A stretch of DNA of 64,000 bases. Origin: Acidobacteriaceae bacterium KBS 83. GTDB lineage: Bacteria > Acidobacteriota > Terriglobia > Terriglobales > Acidobacteriaceae. The notes under the pieces are model-generated. The model was not told the DNA's origin. It was given only the letters and a program-made list of their open reading frames with translations, and did no database searches. Positions within the stretch are counted from its first letter, which is position 1. Each line of letters begins with the position of its first letter. Location: NCBI GenBank assembly GCA_000381585.1, contig KB906740.1, forward strand, positions 309,763-373,762. Direction: 5' to 3'. Below are positions 47,592 to 57,910 of this stretch, one piece after another. The position numbers and the translations under genes were made by a program.

Positions 47592-50057
47592 TCAGTCGAC
47601 ACGGATGTTAAGCGCCGCGCCCAATGCGCGAAAGTCGTCGCGGAGTGTCTGTCCTTCCCCTGCAACGCGTGAAGATAACTCGTACCAGATATTCTGCGCC
47701 TGCCAAAGGTCGAGCGAAAAAGGGAGTGCGCGCAAGGCCGTCGCCAGGTTGAGTGCGCGGCGCATGGCTTCCGGATCCGCAGGCGTTTGCTGCAACCGCT
47801 CCATAGCCGTATGCATCCGCTCGTCCCCCAGGTACCCCAGCGTAGGATAGTCCACCACCGCGGCATCTTGACGTGCCTGGGCAAGCAACCGTTCCACTGC
47901 CAGCACGTCTATTGGGTCTGCCTCCAATGCCCGACGCAACTGTGTATGGATGGCGAACTGCGCAGCCACCCGCAGCGCGGCGGGCCGCGGCAAACCACTG
48001 CGTCCGAGAAAATGCAGCAGGGATGCGTGACCCGTATAGAGATCGGTGAGGGCGGTTTCCAAGGATTGCATCGCCGGATCCAGAATGCTCTTCACAATGC
48101 GACGCTGTTCGTCGGCAAAGAGCGAGGTGAGAGAGAAGCGGCTCTCTCCGAAGTAGTCATCCATGAGCCGGACGACCTCGGTAAGATTGCTCGCATCGAC
48201 CGCGTCTTCGATCTCCTTCGCAAGCATCGCCAGAGGCTCTTGCTCTTGTGAGTCGATGCGCTTTACTGCTGCAGAGACATTCTGGTCCCCGAAGTGCAGC
48301 AATCCATACGCTGCCTTCTCGCTTTCCTCCGTCAGGACGGAAGAAATGTGAACGCGGCCCAGTCGCAGTTGACCAAGCCCATACGGCATCGTCCTCTCCC
48401 AAAGGTGCGCGATGGTGTAACAAAAGAGGCGGTCTCGCTCTACCAGGGACGTCTCTCCGGCGCGAGGGAAAACGCAACTGATGGCGTAATGCGCCACAAC
48501 CTGCTCCAGATCAACGACCATTGGCCGGATTGACTCGTCGTATATGTAACGGCCATCGTGCCATTGCGGATCATTGCTCTTCGCCTCTGCCAGGCGGTCT
48601 GTAAAGCGCTTTTCCAGCACACCGCGGGTTTCAGGGAAGAGCGCCGCGGCCAACTCAAGCACACGGGCCGCGTAGGTGATGATCTGGATCGTCTCGATGC
48701 CGGAGATGTCGTCGAAGAACCATCCGCAGCTGGTGTACATAAGCATTGCATTACGCTCCAGCTCCATCACATCCAGGGCTCGCACGCGTTCCTCCGCGGT
48801 GAGCGTGCGGCTGCTGTGGCGTGAGAAGAATGCATCGATCGATCCCTGCGAGCGATCGAGGATTACCGAGATGTAATCGTTGCGGGCCGCATCGCCATCG
48901 GTGAGCAGTTCCGCAGTCGCATGGCGCATCAAAGGAACGAGAAAATCGCGCAACTGATCCAGCGCCTTGCGCAACGGGGCGCGCCACTTCTGGTTCCAGC
49001 CTGCCTTGCCGCCGTTGCAGCCGCAGTCTGAGCGCCAGCGCTCTATCCCGTGAAAGCAGCTCCAGGAGCTGTTCTCGACGATTTGCGCCTGATAGGTCGG
49101 AGCGTATTTGGCCAGGAATTGGCCGTAGTTGGTCAGCTTCGCGTCACCCTCTTCGATCAGCTGCAGCGCATATGCCAGTGCCATCTCGCCATGCCGGTGG
49201 TGATGCCCGTAGCTCTCACCATCCGTTGCGACATGCACCAGCTGCGCCTCGCTGCCGTTGCTGAATCCCCCCAGGAGGCGCTCCGCAAAAGCCTCTCCGC
49301 TATTCAGCAAGCCGTCAAAGGCGATCGCGCGGGAGACGGGGCCGTTGTAGAAGAAAACCGCAATCGAGTGGCCGGGGCTGGTTTGCACAATGTAGGGCCG
49401 TGTCGTGTCCACGCTGGCATCAGGTGTCTCCTCCCAGCCTGCGTCGCGCACGGCTTCCGTCGCGCCTGGTGCTGTGCCCGAGGCAAGCAATCTAACGCGC
49501 GCGCACTGGTGCGGGGCCAGAATGGTGAAACGGATTCCATGTCGTGCCAGCAGATCCAGCGATTGCAGGTCGACCGCTGTTTCTGCCAGCCACATCCCTT
49601 CCGGCATCCGGCCGAAGCGGTGCTCGAAATCGGCGATGCCCCATACAATCTGGGTTTCGCGGTCACGGGTCGAAGCCAGCGGCATGATGATGTGGTTGTA
49701 GACCTGCGCCATTGCCGAGCCGTGTCCGCCAAATTGCCTCTGGCTTAACCGGTCAGCATCGCGAATCATGGCGTAGGTCAGCGGAGCCTTCTCCTGCATC
49801 CAGGAGAGCAGTGTTGGCCCGAGGTTGAAGCTCATCCGCGCATAGTTGTTGGTGATGCGCAGAATCCGGTTTTTGCTATCCACGATGCGGGCAGCGCCAT
49901 TCGGCGCATAGCACTCCGCGGTGATGCGCTCGTTCCAGTCGTGATACGGGGCGGCCGAGTCCTGAGTCTCGACGGCTTCGAGCCAGGGATTCTCGCGAGG
50001 CGGCTGATAGAAGTGTCCGTGAACGCAGACAAAACGATGAGCGGAAGGTACGGACAT
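47592..50057 (-). CDS. Glycoside hydrolase family 57 protein with DUF3536
   Basis: 821 residues. The GH57 signatures are HGHFYQPPRENPW (residues 14-26), the nucleophile region MWLAETAVD (Glu159) and the acid/base region VATDGESYGHHH (Asp279). The central and C-terminal parts match the DUF3536 group, which includes FHGIERWRSDCGCN. GH57 enzymes act on alpha-glucans (amylase, branching enzyme, 4-alpha-glucanotransferase). No signal peptide, so it probably works on cytoplasmic glycogen-like glucan, yet no glg or mal gene lies nearby. ATG 50057 lacks a Shine-Dalgarno. Confidence 0.9.
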   Translation of the reverse strand: MSVPSAHRFVCVHGHFYQPPRENPWLEAVETQDSAAPYHDWNERITAECYAPNGAARIVDSKNRILRITNNYARMSFNLGPTLLSWMQEKAPLTYAMIRDADRLSQRQFGGHGSAMAQVYNHIIMPLASTRDRETQIVWGIADFEHRFGRMPEGMWLAETAVDLQSLDLLARHGIRFTILAPHQCARVRLLASGTAPGATEAVRDAGWEETPDASVDTTRPYIVQTSPGHSIAVFFYNGPVSRAIAFDGLLNSGEAFAERLLGGFSNGSEAQLVHVATDGESYGHHHRHGEMALAYALQLIEEGDAKLTNYGQFLAKYAPTYQAQIVENSSWSCFHGIERWRSDCGCNGGKAGWNQKWRAPLRKALDQLRDFLVPLMRHATAELLTDGDAARNDYISVILDRSQGSIDAFFSRHSSRTLTAEERVRALDVMELERNAMLMYTSCGWFFDDISGIETIQIITYAARVLELAAALFPETRGVLEKRFTDRLAEAKSNDPQWHDGRYIYDESIRPMVVDLEQVVAHYAISCVFPRAGETSLVERDRLFCYTIAHLWERTMPYGLGQLRLGRVHISSVLTEESEKAAYGLLHFGDQNVSAAVKRIDSQEQEPLAMLAKEIEDAVDASNLTEVVRLMDDYFGESRFSLTSLFADEQRRIVKSILDPAMQSLETALTDLYTGHASLLHFLGRSGLPRPAALRVAAQFAIHTQLRRALEADPIDVLAVERLLAQARQDAAVVDYPTLGYLGDERMHTAMERLQQTPADPEAMRRALNLATALRALPFSLDLWQAQNIWYELSSRVAGEGQTLRDDFRALGAALNIRVD

Positions 50058-50065
50058 GTCGCAAT

Positions 50066-50071
50066 AGTCTA
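50066..50071 (-). promoter_or_regulatory. -10-like TAGACT 8 nt before the GH57 gene
   Basis: On the minus strand TAGACT, then attgcgac, then ATG 50057. Leaderless spacing. Confidence 0.4.
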
Positions 50072-50136
50072 GCTGGCCCAGCCGGTTGTCTGCATGTGCG
50101 AATGCTCGACGCGTCTTTCGGCTTTGACGTTGCGCA

Positions 50137-50730
50137 TCAAAACTTTGCGGTCGCCGGTTGATCTACTGGTGCGGATTCCTCTTCGAAGAAGCCTGTGGGC
50201 AATCCATCGAGGCTGCGGGCGTTCTTGAGGCGGCGATACTCCTCAAGTCCGGCATCGCCCTTCTGCTCCGCCCAGCGGCGCAACGTCTCCCGCTCGCCAA
50301 CGTATTGAAATAACGGCACGCCATAGCCACACGAGGTTTGCACCAGATCGATGTCGATGTGGACAATCTGCCGTGCACCAAGAGGTTCCCTGTTCTCGAA
50401 GGCGGATGCTAAGAGTCTGCTGTAATCGCTGCTGTTGCGCGGAAGACTGACACCCCGGCCATAGAGCCGTAGGATCGATGGCGGCTCGTCCAGGGCGCAG
50501 AACATCAGGGTGATACGACCGTCGACGTGTAGGTGCGCAGCCGTTTCACTGCCGCTGCCGGTGAGATCCAGATATGCAACTGTGCGCTCATTGAGAACAC
50601 GCAGGGCATCGGTAGGGCGTGGCGACACGTTTACCCTGCTGCTCGCTGTTGCCGAGGCCGTGAAGAAGATCCGCTGCCGCGCAATGAAGTCGCGATGTGC
50701 CGGTGTCATGCTGGCGAATTGCTTAGCCAT
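50137..50730 (-). CDS. Pyridoxamine 5'-phosphate oxidase-like FMN-binding protein
   Basis: 197 residues with a split-barrel opening: FIARQRIFFTASATASSRVNVSPRP, RTVAYLDLTGSGSETAAHLHVDGRITLMFCAL (the flavin-binding beta barrel) and GRGVSLPR. The C-terminal QTSCGYGVPLF plus a helical tail is characteristic of a PNPOx-like subgroup seen in many soil bacteria. Reductant and substrate are unknown, and it is not the vitamin B6 enzyme PdxH by motif. It lies 27 bases downstream of the AlkA-like gene, likely co-transcribed. Confidence 0.85.
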   Translation of the reverse strand: MAKQFASMTPAHRDFIARQRIFFTASATASSRVNVSPRPTDALRVLNERTVAYLDLTGSGSETAAHLHVDGRITLMFCALDEPPSILRLYGRGVSLPRNSSDYSRLLASAFENREPLGARQIVHIDIDLVQTSCGYGVPLFQYVGERETLRRWAEQKGDAGLEEYRRLKNARSLDGLPTGFFEEESAPVDQPATAKF

Positions 50731-50756
50731 ATGGCCAGCTTACGCGAGGAGAGTTG

Positions 50757-51446
50757 CTATTCGGGCGGTGGTGACGCGCTCCCCGCAAGGTCACAAGCAC
50801 GCCATAGATACCAACTCGCGACCGATCGCCACGGCTGCCAATTCCGCGCTCGCCGAAGCATCGCGTCCGCCTTCGGTAGCACCGCCGGCGTGATGGGCTT
50901 GGACTTGGGCGGACGACCGAAGGTCAAAAGAAAACCCTTGCGAACGCCGTAGTCGCTTACAGGAAATACATCCGGGCGCCCCAGACGGAAGATCAGCAGC
51001 ATCTCCACCGTCCATTGCCCCACACCGCGCACCTGAGTCAGACGCTCCACGATCTCTGCGTCCGGCATACGCCGTATGCGGGACAGTGTCGGAACTGTGC
51101 CATCCAACGTCTTCGCGGCGAGATCGCGTAGAGCCTTCATTTTGTTCGCGGATAGACCACAGGCGCGCAGCATCTCCTCCGGCGCAGCGAGGATGTGGTC
51201 CGGCTGCGGGTGAATATCGCCGAAGGCATGCAACAGACGGCTGAGGATCGCAAAGGCAGCTTTGCCGTGAATCTGCTGGTAAATGATCGACTCCACCAGG
51301 GCCTCGAATGGCGAATGCTGGCTTTTGAGCCGCATAGTGAAGGGACCCGCTCGACGAATCAGTTCGCCGAGCTTCGGATCTGCTTCCGTCAGCGCAGCAA
51401 TTGCTTCTTCAGGATCGTAGCGGACTGTTCGGCGGCCATCGTTCAT
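50757..51446 (-). CDS. DNA-3-methyladenine glycosylase II-like (AlkA/HhH-GPD family)
   Basis: 229 residues from ATG 51446. The helix-hairpin-helix is LTQVRGVGQWTVEMLL and the catalytic Asp is in DVFPVSDYGVRKG (GPD region). There is no N-terminal TBP-like domain as in E. coli AlkA, so it is the short type. It removes alkylated purines for base excision repair. Upstream residues to 51524 encode no conserved part, and ATG 51446 has a -10-like TACACT 10 bases upstream with no Shine-Dalgarno. Confidence 0.9.
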   Translation of the reverse strand: MNDGRRTVRYDPEEAIAALTEADPKLGELIRRAGPFTMRLKSQHSPFEALVESIIYQQIHGKAAFAILSRLLHAFGDIHPQPDHILAAPEEMLRACGLSANKMKALRDLAAKTLDGTVPTLSRIRRMPDAEIVERLTQVRGVGQWTVEMLLIFRLGRPDVFPVSDYGVRKGFLLTFGRPPKSKPITPAVLPKADAMLRRARNWQPWRSVASWYLWRACDLAGSASPPPE

Positions 51447-51456
51447 AACGGAGTTG

Positions 51457-51462
51457 AGTGTA
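51457..51462 (-). promoter_or_regulatory. -10-like TACACT 10 nt before the alkA-like gene
   Basis: Minus strand TACACT, then 10 bases to ATG 51446. Confidence 0.35.
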
Positions 51463-51657
51463 TCGGAGCGATAACGCGGAGCCGGGAACGGACGGCCGCA
51501 AAGTGGCCACCCTACGCGACGCACGAGGCGGAATCACAAGAGACAATCCTGAAGTTTGATAGCAGAAAATTACGCCATTCACAGGCACCGAAAGCATCTC
51601 GAAGTTCGTAACACCGTAAGGAGTCACGGGACCCATTAGTGTCGAGACAAGAAATGC

Positions 51658-51666
51658 TGTTATAGT
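51658..51666 (+). promoter_or_regulatory. Extended -10 (TGTTATAGT) for the act operon
   Basis: TG-n-TATAGT, about 115 bases before actA, the only good -10 in the 330-bp gap. No clear -35. A GGAAGCAGGAAC Shine-Dalgarno stretch ends about 9 bases before ATG 51781. Confidence 0.45.
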
Positions 51667-51780
51667 CCTGCTTTGCCCCCTCATTGGTCTTTGAGATATA
51701 CGACTAGAGCGGTCGCAAATGGTTGATTGCAGTGACCTCTAAACTCCTTTCTTTGACGTAAGGGAAGCAGGAACGGATCG

Positions 51781-52671
51781 ATGCCGCAGATTTTTGACCG
51801 CAGCTCAAATGCGCTTGCGCGTATGAGCCTGATCCTGACGGGACTGATTGTGATCGCGTTAGGAGTAACGCTGGACCAGTTGCAGCGCTCCCCATGGGTA
51901 ACCCGGCAGGGACAGCGTGCGGATCAACCAGTACCTTTCAGTCACAAACACCATGTGCAGGGTCTGGGCATTCAATGCCAGTACTGTCATACCGGCGTGG
52001 AACGCTCGAGCTATGCAGGTATTCCTCCTACCAAGACTTGCATGAACTGTCATGCGCAGATCTGGACCAATGCACAGTTGCTTGAGCCCGTGCGTCAGAG
52101 CTGGGCGACGGGCGAATCGATCCGTTGGATCCGGGTCCACGATCTGCCGGATTACGTGTACTTCAACCACTCCATTCACGTGAACAAGGGCATTGGCTGT
52201 TCGTCCTGTCACGGCCGAGTCGACCTGATGCCCATCATGTACCAGGAGAACTCGCTGCAAATGGAGTGGTGCCTGAACTGCCACCGCAATCCCGCAAAAA
52301 ACCTACGGCCGGCCGGCGAAGTCTACAACATGGCGTGGACAGGTCCTTCCAGGGAGAAACCGGTCTGGTGCGGAACCAACGGCGATAAGACCGGAACCCC
52401 GACAGCGCAGACCGTGAGCTGCACCACAGTCAATCCGGAACAGGTAGGGGCCCGTACCGCTTCGCTCGACATGCTGCCGCCGACGGATCAACCGGAGACC
52501 CATATGCTGGATGTGGCAGCGCATCCGAACGGGGCCGCAGGCCCCACCGGCGCGGACAACGTGAGCTACACGAAGTTCACCGATCAGCAGGGGCTGGGAC
52601 TTTTTCTGCTGAAGCAATATCACATCCGCGATCCGCATGAGCTGAGCTCGTGCGAGACCTGCCACCGCTAA
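51781..52671 (+). CDS. actA: Alternative complex III subunit ActA, pentaheme cytochrome c
   Basis: 296 residues with one N-terminal helix (MSLILTGLIVIALGVTL) anchoring a periplasmic domain with exactly five CxxCH heme sites: CQYCH (66-70), CMNCH (87-91), CSSCH (140-144), CLNCH (164-168) and CETCH at the very C-terminus. FSHKHH and FNHSIH provide axial His ligands. ActA carries electrons from the ActB iron-sulfur clusters. The pentaheme count and the following genes fix the identification. First gene of the respiratory operon. Confidence 0.95.
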   Translation: MPQIFDRSSNALARMSLILTGLIVIALGVTLDQLQRSPWVTRQGQRADQPVPFSHKHHVQGLGIQCQYCHTGVERSSYAGIPPTKTCMNCHAQIWTNAQLLEPVRQSWATGESIRWIRVHDLPDYVYFNHSIHVNKGIGCSSCHGRVDLMPIMYQENSLQMEWCLNCHRNPAKNLRPAGEVYNMAWTGPSREKPVWCGTNGDKTGTPTAQTVSCTTVNPEQVGARTASLDMLPPTDQPETHMLDVAAHPNGAAGPTGADNVSYTKFTDQQGLGLFLLKQYHIRDPHELSSCETCHR

Positions 52672-52693
52672 AACCGATGAGCTATTAGCGGGC

Positions 52694-55600
52694 ATGACGA
52701 GGGCAACTGAAAGCAAAGCCGAAACAATGGACACACAGGACGGAATGGTGGCGAAGGACGCAGGGCTGACAGTGCTGGAGACGCTCCAGTCAGGGGCAGG
52801 ATCCGATTCGGGGCGGGGAATGACGCTGGAAGCGGCGCGCGCTGAGCTCGATGGAACTGCAGGCTGGCAGGGGTTCGATCACGCGGCTGCGCGTCCCGGT
52901 TTTGACCGCCGCATGGAGCAGGAGTTTCCGACGCACGCCGGCGAATGGGTCGACCCGGTCTCGCGTCGTGGCTTCATGAAGCTGATGGGCGCCTCGCTGG
53001 CCATGGCCGGCCTCGCTGGATGCACCAAGCAGCCCGATGAGCCGATCTATCCCTATATCAAAGCGCCGGAGGACCTCATCCTCGGCAAGCCAAATTACTT
53101 TGCAACGGCCTTCCCGTTTGCTACGGGCGCGCTTCCTTTGCTGATCAAGAGCGATGCGTACAGGCCGATCAAGGTAGATGGCAATCCTGAGCACCCGATG
53201 AGCATGGGCGGTTCGGACCCCCTGAGCCAGGGATCGCTGCTCGGCCTCTACGATCCCGACCGTTCGCAACATGTCCTCTATCACCTGGAGACGAGCTCCT
53301 TCGGGAACTTCCAGGCAGCGCTTGTGCACGATCTGCCGAACATGCCGAACGGCCAGGGTCTGTACATCCTGAGCGCAACTGTTACCTCGCCCACACTCGC
53401 TGTGCAGTGGAAAGAGGCGCTAAAGAGGCTGCCGCAGGCGAAGTTGGTGCAGTACGACCCGATCAATCGCGACTCTGCGCGGCGCGCCTCGAAGGCTGCC
53501 TTTGGCGACTTCTACGACACGCAGTACATGTTGGACAAGGCAGATGTCATCCTGTCGCTCGATGCGGATTTTCTCTCCGGCATAACCCATCCCGGCTTCA
53601 TCAAGCTCTCCCGGGACTATGCAAATCGCCGCAAGCTGATGGATGCATCAATCGAGATGAACCGGCTTTATGCGGTCGAGAGCATGCCAACCACAACCGG
53701 TTTCAAGGCCGACCATCGGCTGAAGTTGAAGGCGAGTCGCGTGGCCGCTTGCGCCCAGGCCATCGCTGCCGCGGTCGGTGCGGGTTCCGCGAACGGCTCT
53801 GCCAACTGGACAGCTGAACAACAGGCATTCATCGCGGCCCTTGCTGCCGATCTGAAGGCGAATGTCGGCAAGTGTGTCGTTATCCCGGGTGAGCAGCAGG
53901 CGCCTGAAGTCCACTTGGCCGCAATCGCGATCAACCAGGCGCTTGGCAACGTCGGCAAAACGGTCGTTTACACGGAGACTGTGCAGCCGCTGCCTTCTAT
54001 TCAACTCGATGATTTGAAATCGCTGGTGGCCGACATAAACGCCGGCAAAGTGAAGTGGCTGCTGATTCTAGATGCCAACCCGGTGTACACGGCACCTGTC
54101 GATTTGAACTTTGCTGACGCGCTGGGCAAGGTGCCGACGAGCGCACACCTGGGCAGCCACGTGGACGAGACGGCCCAGATCGCCACCTGGCACATCAACA
54201 GTGCGCATTATCTCGAATCCTGGTCTGACGCACGTGCTTATGACGGCACGCTCTCGGTGATCCAGCCAATGATCGATCCGCTCTACGGCGGCAAGTCAGC
54301 GCACGATGTGATGCAGACGCTGCTTGATAATCCAGCCCGTTCCGCCTACGACGCGGTGCAGGACAATTGGCGGCAGCAGCTTGCCGGCAAGGGTGATTTC
54401 GAATCCGCATGGCGAAAGGTGCTGCACGACGGCTACCTGGCGGGAACTGCGTTCCCGGCGAAAGCGCTCTCGGCTAGCTCTTCGGCGGGTATCGGAGGCT
54501 CGGCCCCGCTGGTCTCCGATAACACGATTGAGGTCGTATTCCGGGCCGATCCGTCGATCTATGACGGCCGTTACTCGAACATCGGCTGGCTGCAGGAGTT
54601 GCCCAAGCCGATCGTGAACAACTCGTGGGACAACGCCGTCATGATGAGCGGTACCACCAAGGTGAAGCTAGGTCTAGAAGAGAACGACGCACTTGAGGTC
54701 ACGCTGAACGGCCGAAAGGTTCTTGCGCCGGTGCTCTCGGTACCGGGCCATCCTGACGATGCTTTCACGCTCCACCTGGGCTATGGCCGCCAACATGCCG
54801 GGCGCGTTGGTTCCGGAATGGGTTTCAACGCCTATGCTCTCCGCACCTCGGATGCTCCGCTCTTCGCGCAGGGGGCGACATTTAAAAAGACGGGCGACGT
54901 CTGGGGCATCGCGGTAACGAAGAGCCATTACAGTGACGAGCGCGGCGCGAGTGCGCTGGCGGGCTCGGCGCAAAGCGGCGACATGCGCTCGCACTCACTC
55001 GAGGGCGATGAGGCCATTACGCGCGGCATCGTGCGTTCCGCCACACTCGAGGAGTTCCGCCAGGAGCCGAACTTCGCACACGAGAAGGGCGTCTTCCCGG
55101 AGGATCCTTCCCTGGATACCAGCCTCTTCGCGAATTTCCCGTACACCAAGAACGCCTGGGGACTCGCGGTCGATCAGAACTCCTGCGTAGGCTGCAATGC
55201 CTGCGTGGTTAGTTGCTATGCGGAAAACAATATCCCTGTAGTCGGCAAGCACAACACCAAGACCGGTCGCGACATGCAGTGGATTCGCATCGACACCTAC
55301 TTCGAAGGCGATCTGCAGTCGCCGCGGGCTCATTTCCAGCCCATGATGTGCCAGCACTGCGAGAACGCGCCCTGCGAGCAGGTATGTCCGGTCGGCGCAA
55401 CCGTTCACTCGCCTGAAGGGCTGAACGTGATGATTTATAACCGGTGCGTCGGCACGCGCTACTGCTCGAACAATTGTCCGTACAAGGTGCGTCGCTTCAA
55501 CTTCCTGCTCTTCTCCGATTACGAAACGGAGAGCCTAAAGCTGATGCGCAATCCTGACGTCACCGTTCGCAGCCGCGGCGTTATGGAGAAGTGCACCTAC

Positions 55601-55891
55601 TGTGTGCAGCGCATCGCAGCCGCTAAAATTGAAGCCGACAAGGAGAATCGCGAGATTCGCGACGGCGAGATCGTCACGGCCTGCCAACAAGCGTGCCCGA
55701 CGAACGCAATTACCTTCGGCAATATCAACGACAAGAACAGCCGCGTTTCGAAGATCAAGGCCCAGTCAAGGAACTACGGTGTGATTGCCGATCTGAATAC
55801 GCGTCCGCGAACCACCTACATCGCAGAAGTGACCAACCCGAACCAGGCATTGGCGGGCGCGCCGGTGGAACACGCGCCCGAGCACAGCTAG
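52694..55891 (+). CDS. actB: Alternative complex III subunit ActB (molybdopterin-enzyme-like plus iron-sulfur protein)
   Basis: 1065 residues, a fusion of two domains known for ActB. A Tat-type motif SRRGFMKLMGASLAMAGLAGC (about 95-115) ends in a lipobox-like Cys. Residues about 120-760 look like a molybdopterin oxidoreductase domain; in ACIII this domain has no cofactor. Residues about 825-1010 have four Cys clusters of the ferredoxin type: CVGCNACVVSC, CQHCENAPCEQVC, CVGTRYCSNNC and CTYC...CQQAC, for one [3Fe-4S] and three [4Fe-4S]. ATG 52727 is an alternative start. Confidence 0.95.
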   Translation: MTRATESKAETMDTQDGMVAKDAGLTVLETLQSGAGSDSGRGMTLEAARAELDGTAGWQGFDHAAARPGFDRRMEQEFPTHAGEWVDPVSRRGFMKLMGASLAMAGLAGCTKQPDEPIYPYIKAPEDLILGKPNYFATAFPFATGALPLLIKSDAYRPIKVDGNPEHPMSMGGSDPLSQGSLLGLYDPDRSQHVLYHLETSSFGNFQAALVHDLPNMPNGQGLYILSATVTSPTLAVQWKEALKRLPQAKLVQYDPINRDSARRASKAAFGDFYDTQYMLDKADVILSLDADFLSGITHPGFIKLSRDYANRRKLMDASIEMNRLYAVESMPTTTGFKADHRLKLKASRVAACAQAIAAAVGAGSANGSANWTAEQQAFIAALAADLKANVGKCVVIPGEQQAPEVHLAAIAINQALGNVGKTVVYTETVQPLPSIQLDDLKSLVADINAGKVKWLLILDANPVYTAPVDLNFADALGKVPTSAHLGSHVDETAQIATWHINSAHYLESWSDARAYDGTLSVIQPMIDPLYGGKSAHDVMQTLLDNPARSAYDAVQDNWRQQLAGKGDFESAWRKVLHDGYLAGTAFPAKALSASSSAGIGGSAPLVSDNTIEVVFRADPSIYDGRYSNIGWLQELPKPIVNNSWDNAVMMSGTTKVKLGLEENDALEVTLNGRKVLAPVLSVPGHPDDAFTLHLGYGRQHAGRVGSGMGFNAYALRTSDAPLFAQGATFKKTGDVWGIAVTKSHYSDERGASALAGSAQSGDMRSHSLEGDEAITRGIVRSATLEEFRQEPNFAHEKGVFPEDPSLDTSLFANFPYTKNAWGLAVDQNSCVGCNACVVSCYAENNIPVVGKHNTKTGRDMQWIRIDTYFEGDLQSPRAHFQPMMCQHCENAPCEQVCPVGATVHSPEGLNVMIYNRCVGTRYCSNNCPYKVRRFNFLLFSDYETESLKLMRNPDVTVRSRGVMEKCTYCVQRIAAAKIEADKENREIRDGEIVTACQQACPTNAITFGNINDKNSRVSKIKAQSRNYGVIADLNTRPRTTYIAEVTNPNQALAGAPVEHAPEHS

Positions 55892-55906
55892 CGAGACAGA
55901 AGACAC

Positions 55907-57328
55907 ATGGCGACCAGAGATCTATCGACAAACGACCCGATGCTGGATCCGATCACCGGTGAGGTGGTGGTCATTGCACCCGGTCATTCCTTCAAGTCGG
56001 TCACGGAGAAGATTTCCCGGATCGTCCTCACAGCGCACACGCCGGTCGGATGGTTCTTCGGGTTGCTGGTAGCTGGCGGCGTCGTCATGCTGCTGCTGAC
56101 CTGCCTTACCTGGCTCTTTCTAAAGGGCGTCGGCATCTGGGGTTTGGATATACCGGTCGGTTGGGGATTCGCCATCGTCAACTTTGTGTGGTGGATCGGT
56201 ATCGGTCATGCTGGAACGCTGATCTCCGCCATCTTGCTCCTGTTCAAGCAGACCTGGCGTAACTCAATCAACCGGTTTGCGGAGGCCATGACGATTTTCG
56301 CCGTGGTCTGCGCCGGCATGTTCCCTCTGATCCACGTAGGCCGCCCCTGGCTGGGATACTGGCTTTTCCCCTATCCCAACTCCATGAGCGTGTGGCCGCA
56401 GTTCCGCTCGCCGCTATTGTGGGACGTCTTCGCGGTCTCGACGTACGCCACGATCTCGGTAGTCTTCTGGTACATAGGAATGATCCCCGATCTTGGTACC
56501 CTGCGCGACCGCGCAAAGACGCCTGTAGGGCAGTACTTTTTTGGCCTGCTGGCGCTCGGCTGGCGCGGTTCCGTGCGGCACTGGATGCGCTATGAGACGG
56601 CTTCACTGCTGCTCGCCGGTCTGGCGACGCCTCTAGTGCTCTCCGTACACACGGTCATCAGCTTCGATTTCGCCGTGGCCATTATTCCTGGTTGGCACAC
56701 AACGATCTTCCCGCCCTACTTCGTCGCCGGTGCTGTTTATTCCGGCTTCGCCATGGTCATCACTCTGGCGATTCCGATCCGCAAGTTCTATCACCTGGAA
56801 GATCTGATCACGATTCGACACCTCGACAATATGGGCAAGGTCATGCTCACGACGGGGCTGATCGTGGCCTACGGCTACGGGATGGAGCTCTTCATGAGCT
56901 GGTACTCGGCCAGCCACTGGGAGTACTTCGCATTCTGGAATCGTCTCTTCGGCCCGATGGGCTGGAGTTATTGGGTGCTGATCACCTGCAACATCGCGTT
57001 GCCGCAGTTCCTCTGGTCGCGCTATGTCCGTACTCACGTCGGGCTCATGTTCATCATGTCCATCATCGTGAATACCGGTATGTGGTTCGAGCGCTTCGTC
57101 ATCGTTGTGACCAGCCTCTATCGTGACTACCTGCCATCGTCCTGGGGCACCTATAGGGCCACCCGCTGGGATTACGGCACGTTCATCGGGACGCTGGGAC
57201 TCTTTACGTTTCTGTTCTTCCTGTTCATTCGCTTCCTGCCCATGATCCCCATGTCTGAGCTACGCGTCCTGCTGCCTCAGTCCAAGGTGAAACATCTGCC
57301 GGAAGCCGCGCATGAGGCTGGTGACTGA
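55907..57328 (+). CDS. actC: Alternative complex III subunit ActC (NrfD-like membrane protein)
   Basis: 473 residues with about ten membrane helices and NrfD/PsrC motifs ([53 protein letters not shown]). The N-terminal 45 residues are cytoplasmic. It provides a quinol-binding site and possible proton path next to ActB. It shares a base with the next start codon (TGATG). Confidence 0.95.
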   Translation: MATRDLSTNDPMLDPITGEVVVIAPGHSFKSVTEKISRIVLTAHTPVGWFFGLLVAGGVVMLLLTCLTWLFLKGVGIWGLDIPVGWGFAIVNFVWWIGIGHAGTLISAILLLFKQTWRNSINRFAEAMTIFAVVCAGMFPLIHVGRPWLGYWLFPYPNSMSVWPQFRSPLLWDVFAVSTYATISVVFWYIGMIPDLGTLRDRAKTPVGQYFFGLLALGWRGSVRHWMRYETASLLLAGLATPLVLSVHTVISFDFAVAIIPGWHTTIFPPYFVAGAVYSGFAMVITLAIPIRKFYHLEDLITIRHLDNMGKVMLTTGLIVAYGYGMELFMSWYSASHWEYFAFWNRLFGPMGWSYWVLITCNIALPQFLWSRYVRTHVGLMFIMSIIVNTGMWFERFVIVVTSLYRDYLPSSWGTYRATRWDYGTFIGTLGLFTFLFFLFIRFLPMIPMSELRVLLPQSKVKHLPEAAHEAGD

Positions 57329-57870
57329 TGCCATTTCCTGAAGGTGTCTACGGCCTGCTGGCCGAATTCGATTCCGCCACGTCGCTGACCGCGGCTGCCG
57401 CGGCCTCCTACAAAGACGGTTGGCGCCGCCTGGACTGCTACACGCCGTATCCATGCGAAGAGGCGGCCGAAGCGATCGGTTTCCATCGCAACTACGTCCC
57501 GCTGCTCACTCTGGTCGGTGGATTGATGGGCTGCGTCGCGATGTTCCTGCTGGAGACCTGGATCAATATCTGGGCGTATCCCCTGAACATTGCCGGGCGG
57601 CCGTATTATTCCTGGCCTGCGTTCGTGGTGCCGGCATACGAGTGGACGATTCTCTGGGCCGGCCTGACAGCCGCCTTTGGCATGCTCGCCATGTGCGGCT
57701 TGCCAGCTCCCTATCACCCGCTTTTCAATGCACCCAACTTCCGTACCGGCGCAACGTCGGACAAGTTCTTCCTGTGCCTTGAGGCGCGCGATCCCAAGTT
57801 CTCTCTCGTAGAATCGCGGGCATTCCTCGAAGCTATGCATCCGGTTTCGATCGTGGAGGTGGAGTATTAA
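57328..57870 (+). CDS. actD: Alternative complex III subunit ActD (DUF3341)
   Basis: 180 residues. A cytoplasmic N-terminal part (GVYGLLAEFDSATSLTAAAAA and LDCYTPYPCEEAAEAIG) precedes two membrane helices (LLTLVGGLMGCVAMFLLETW and a region around YEWTILWAGLTAAFGMLAM), the standard DUF3341 layout. Structural subunit with no cofactor. Translationally coupled to actC. Confidence 0.94.
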   Translation: MPFPEGVYGLLAEFDSATSLTAAAAASYKDGWRRLDCYTPYPCEEAAEAIGFHRNYVPLLTLVGGLMGCVAMFLLETWINIWAYPLNIAGRPYYSWPAFVVPAYEWTILWAGLTAAFGMLAMCGLPAPYHPLFNAPNFRTGATSDKFFLCLEARDPKFSLVESRAFLEAMHPVSIVEVEY

Positions 57871-57910
57871 GCCGAGGAATACAAATCGCCTCCACGCGTC
57901 ACGCATAGCA

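Noticed and set aside
47459..47884. 141-codon frame ending beside the GH57 gene
   Set aside because: Trp/Arg/Cys-rich out-of-frame reading of the GH57 3' end; it runs into the intergenic hairpin.
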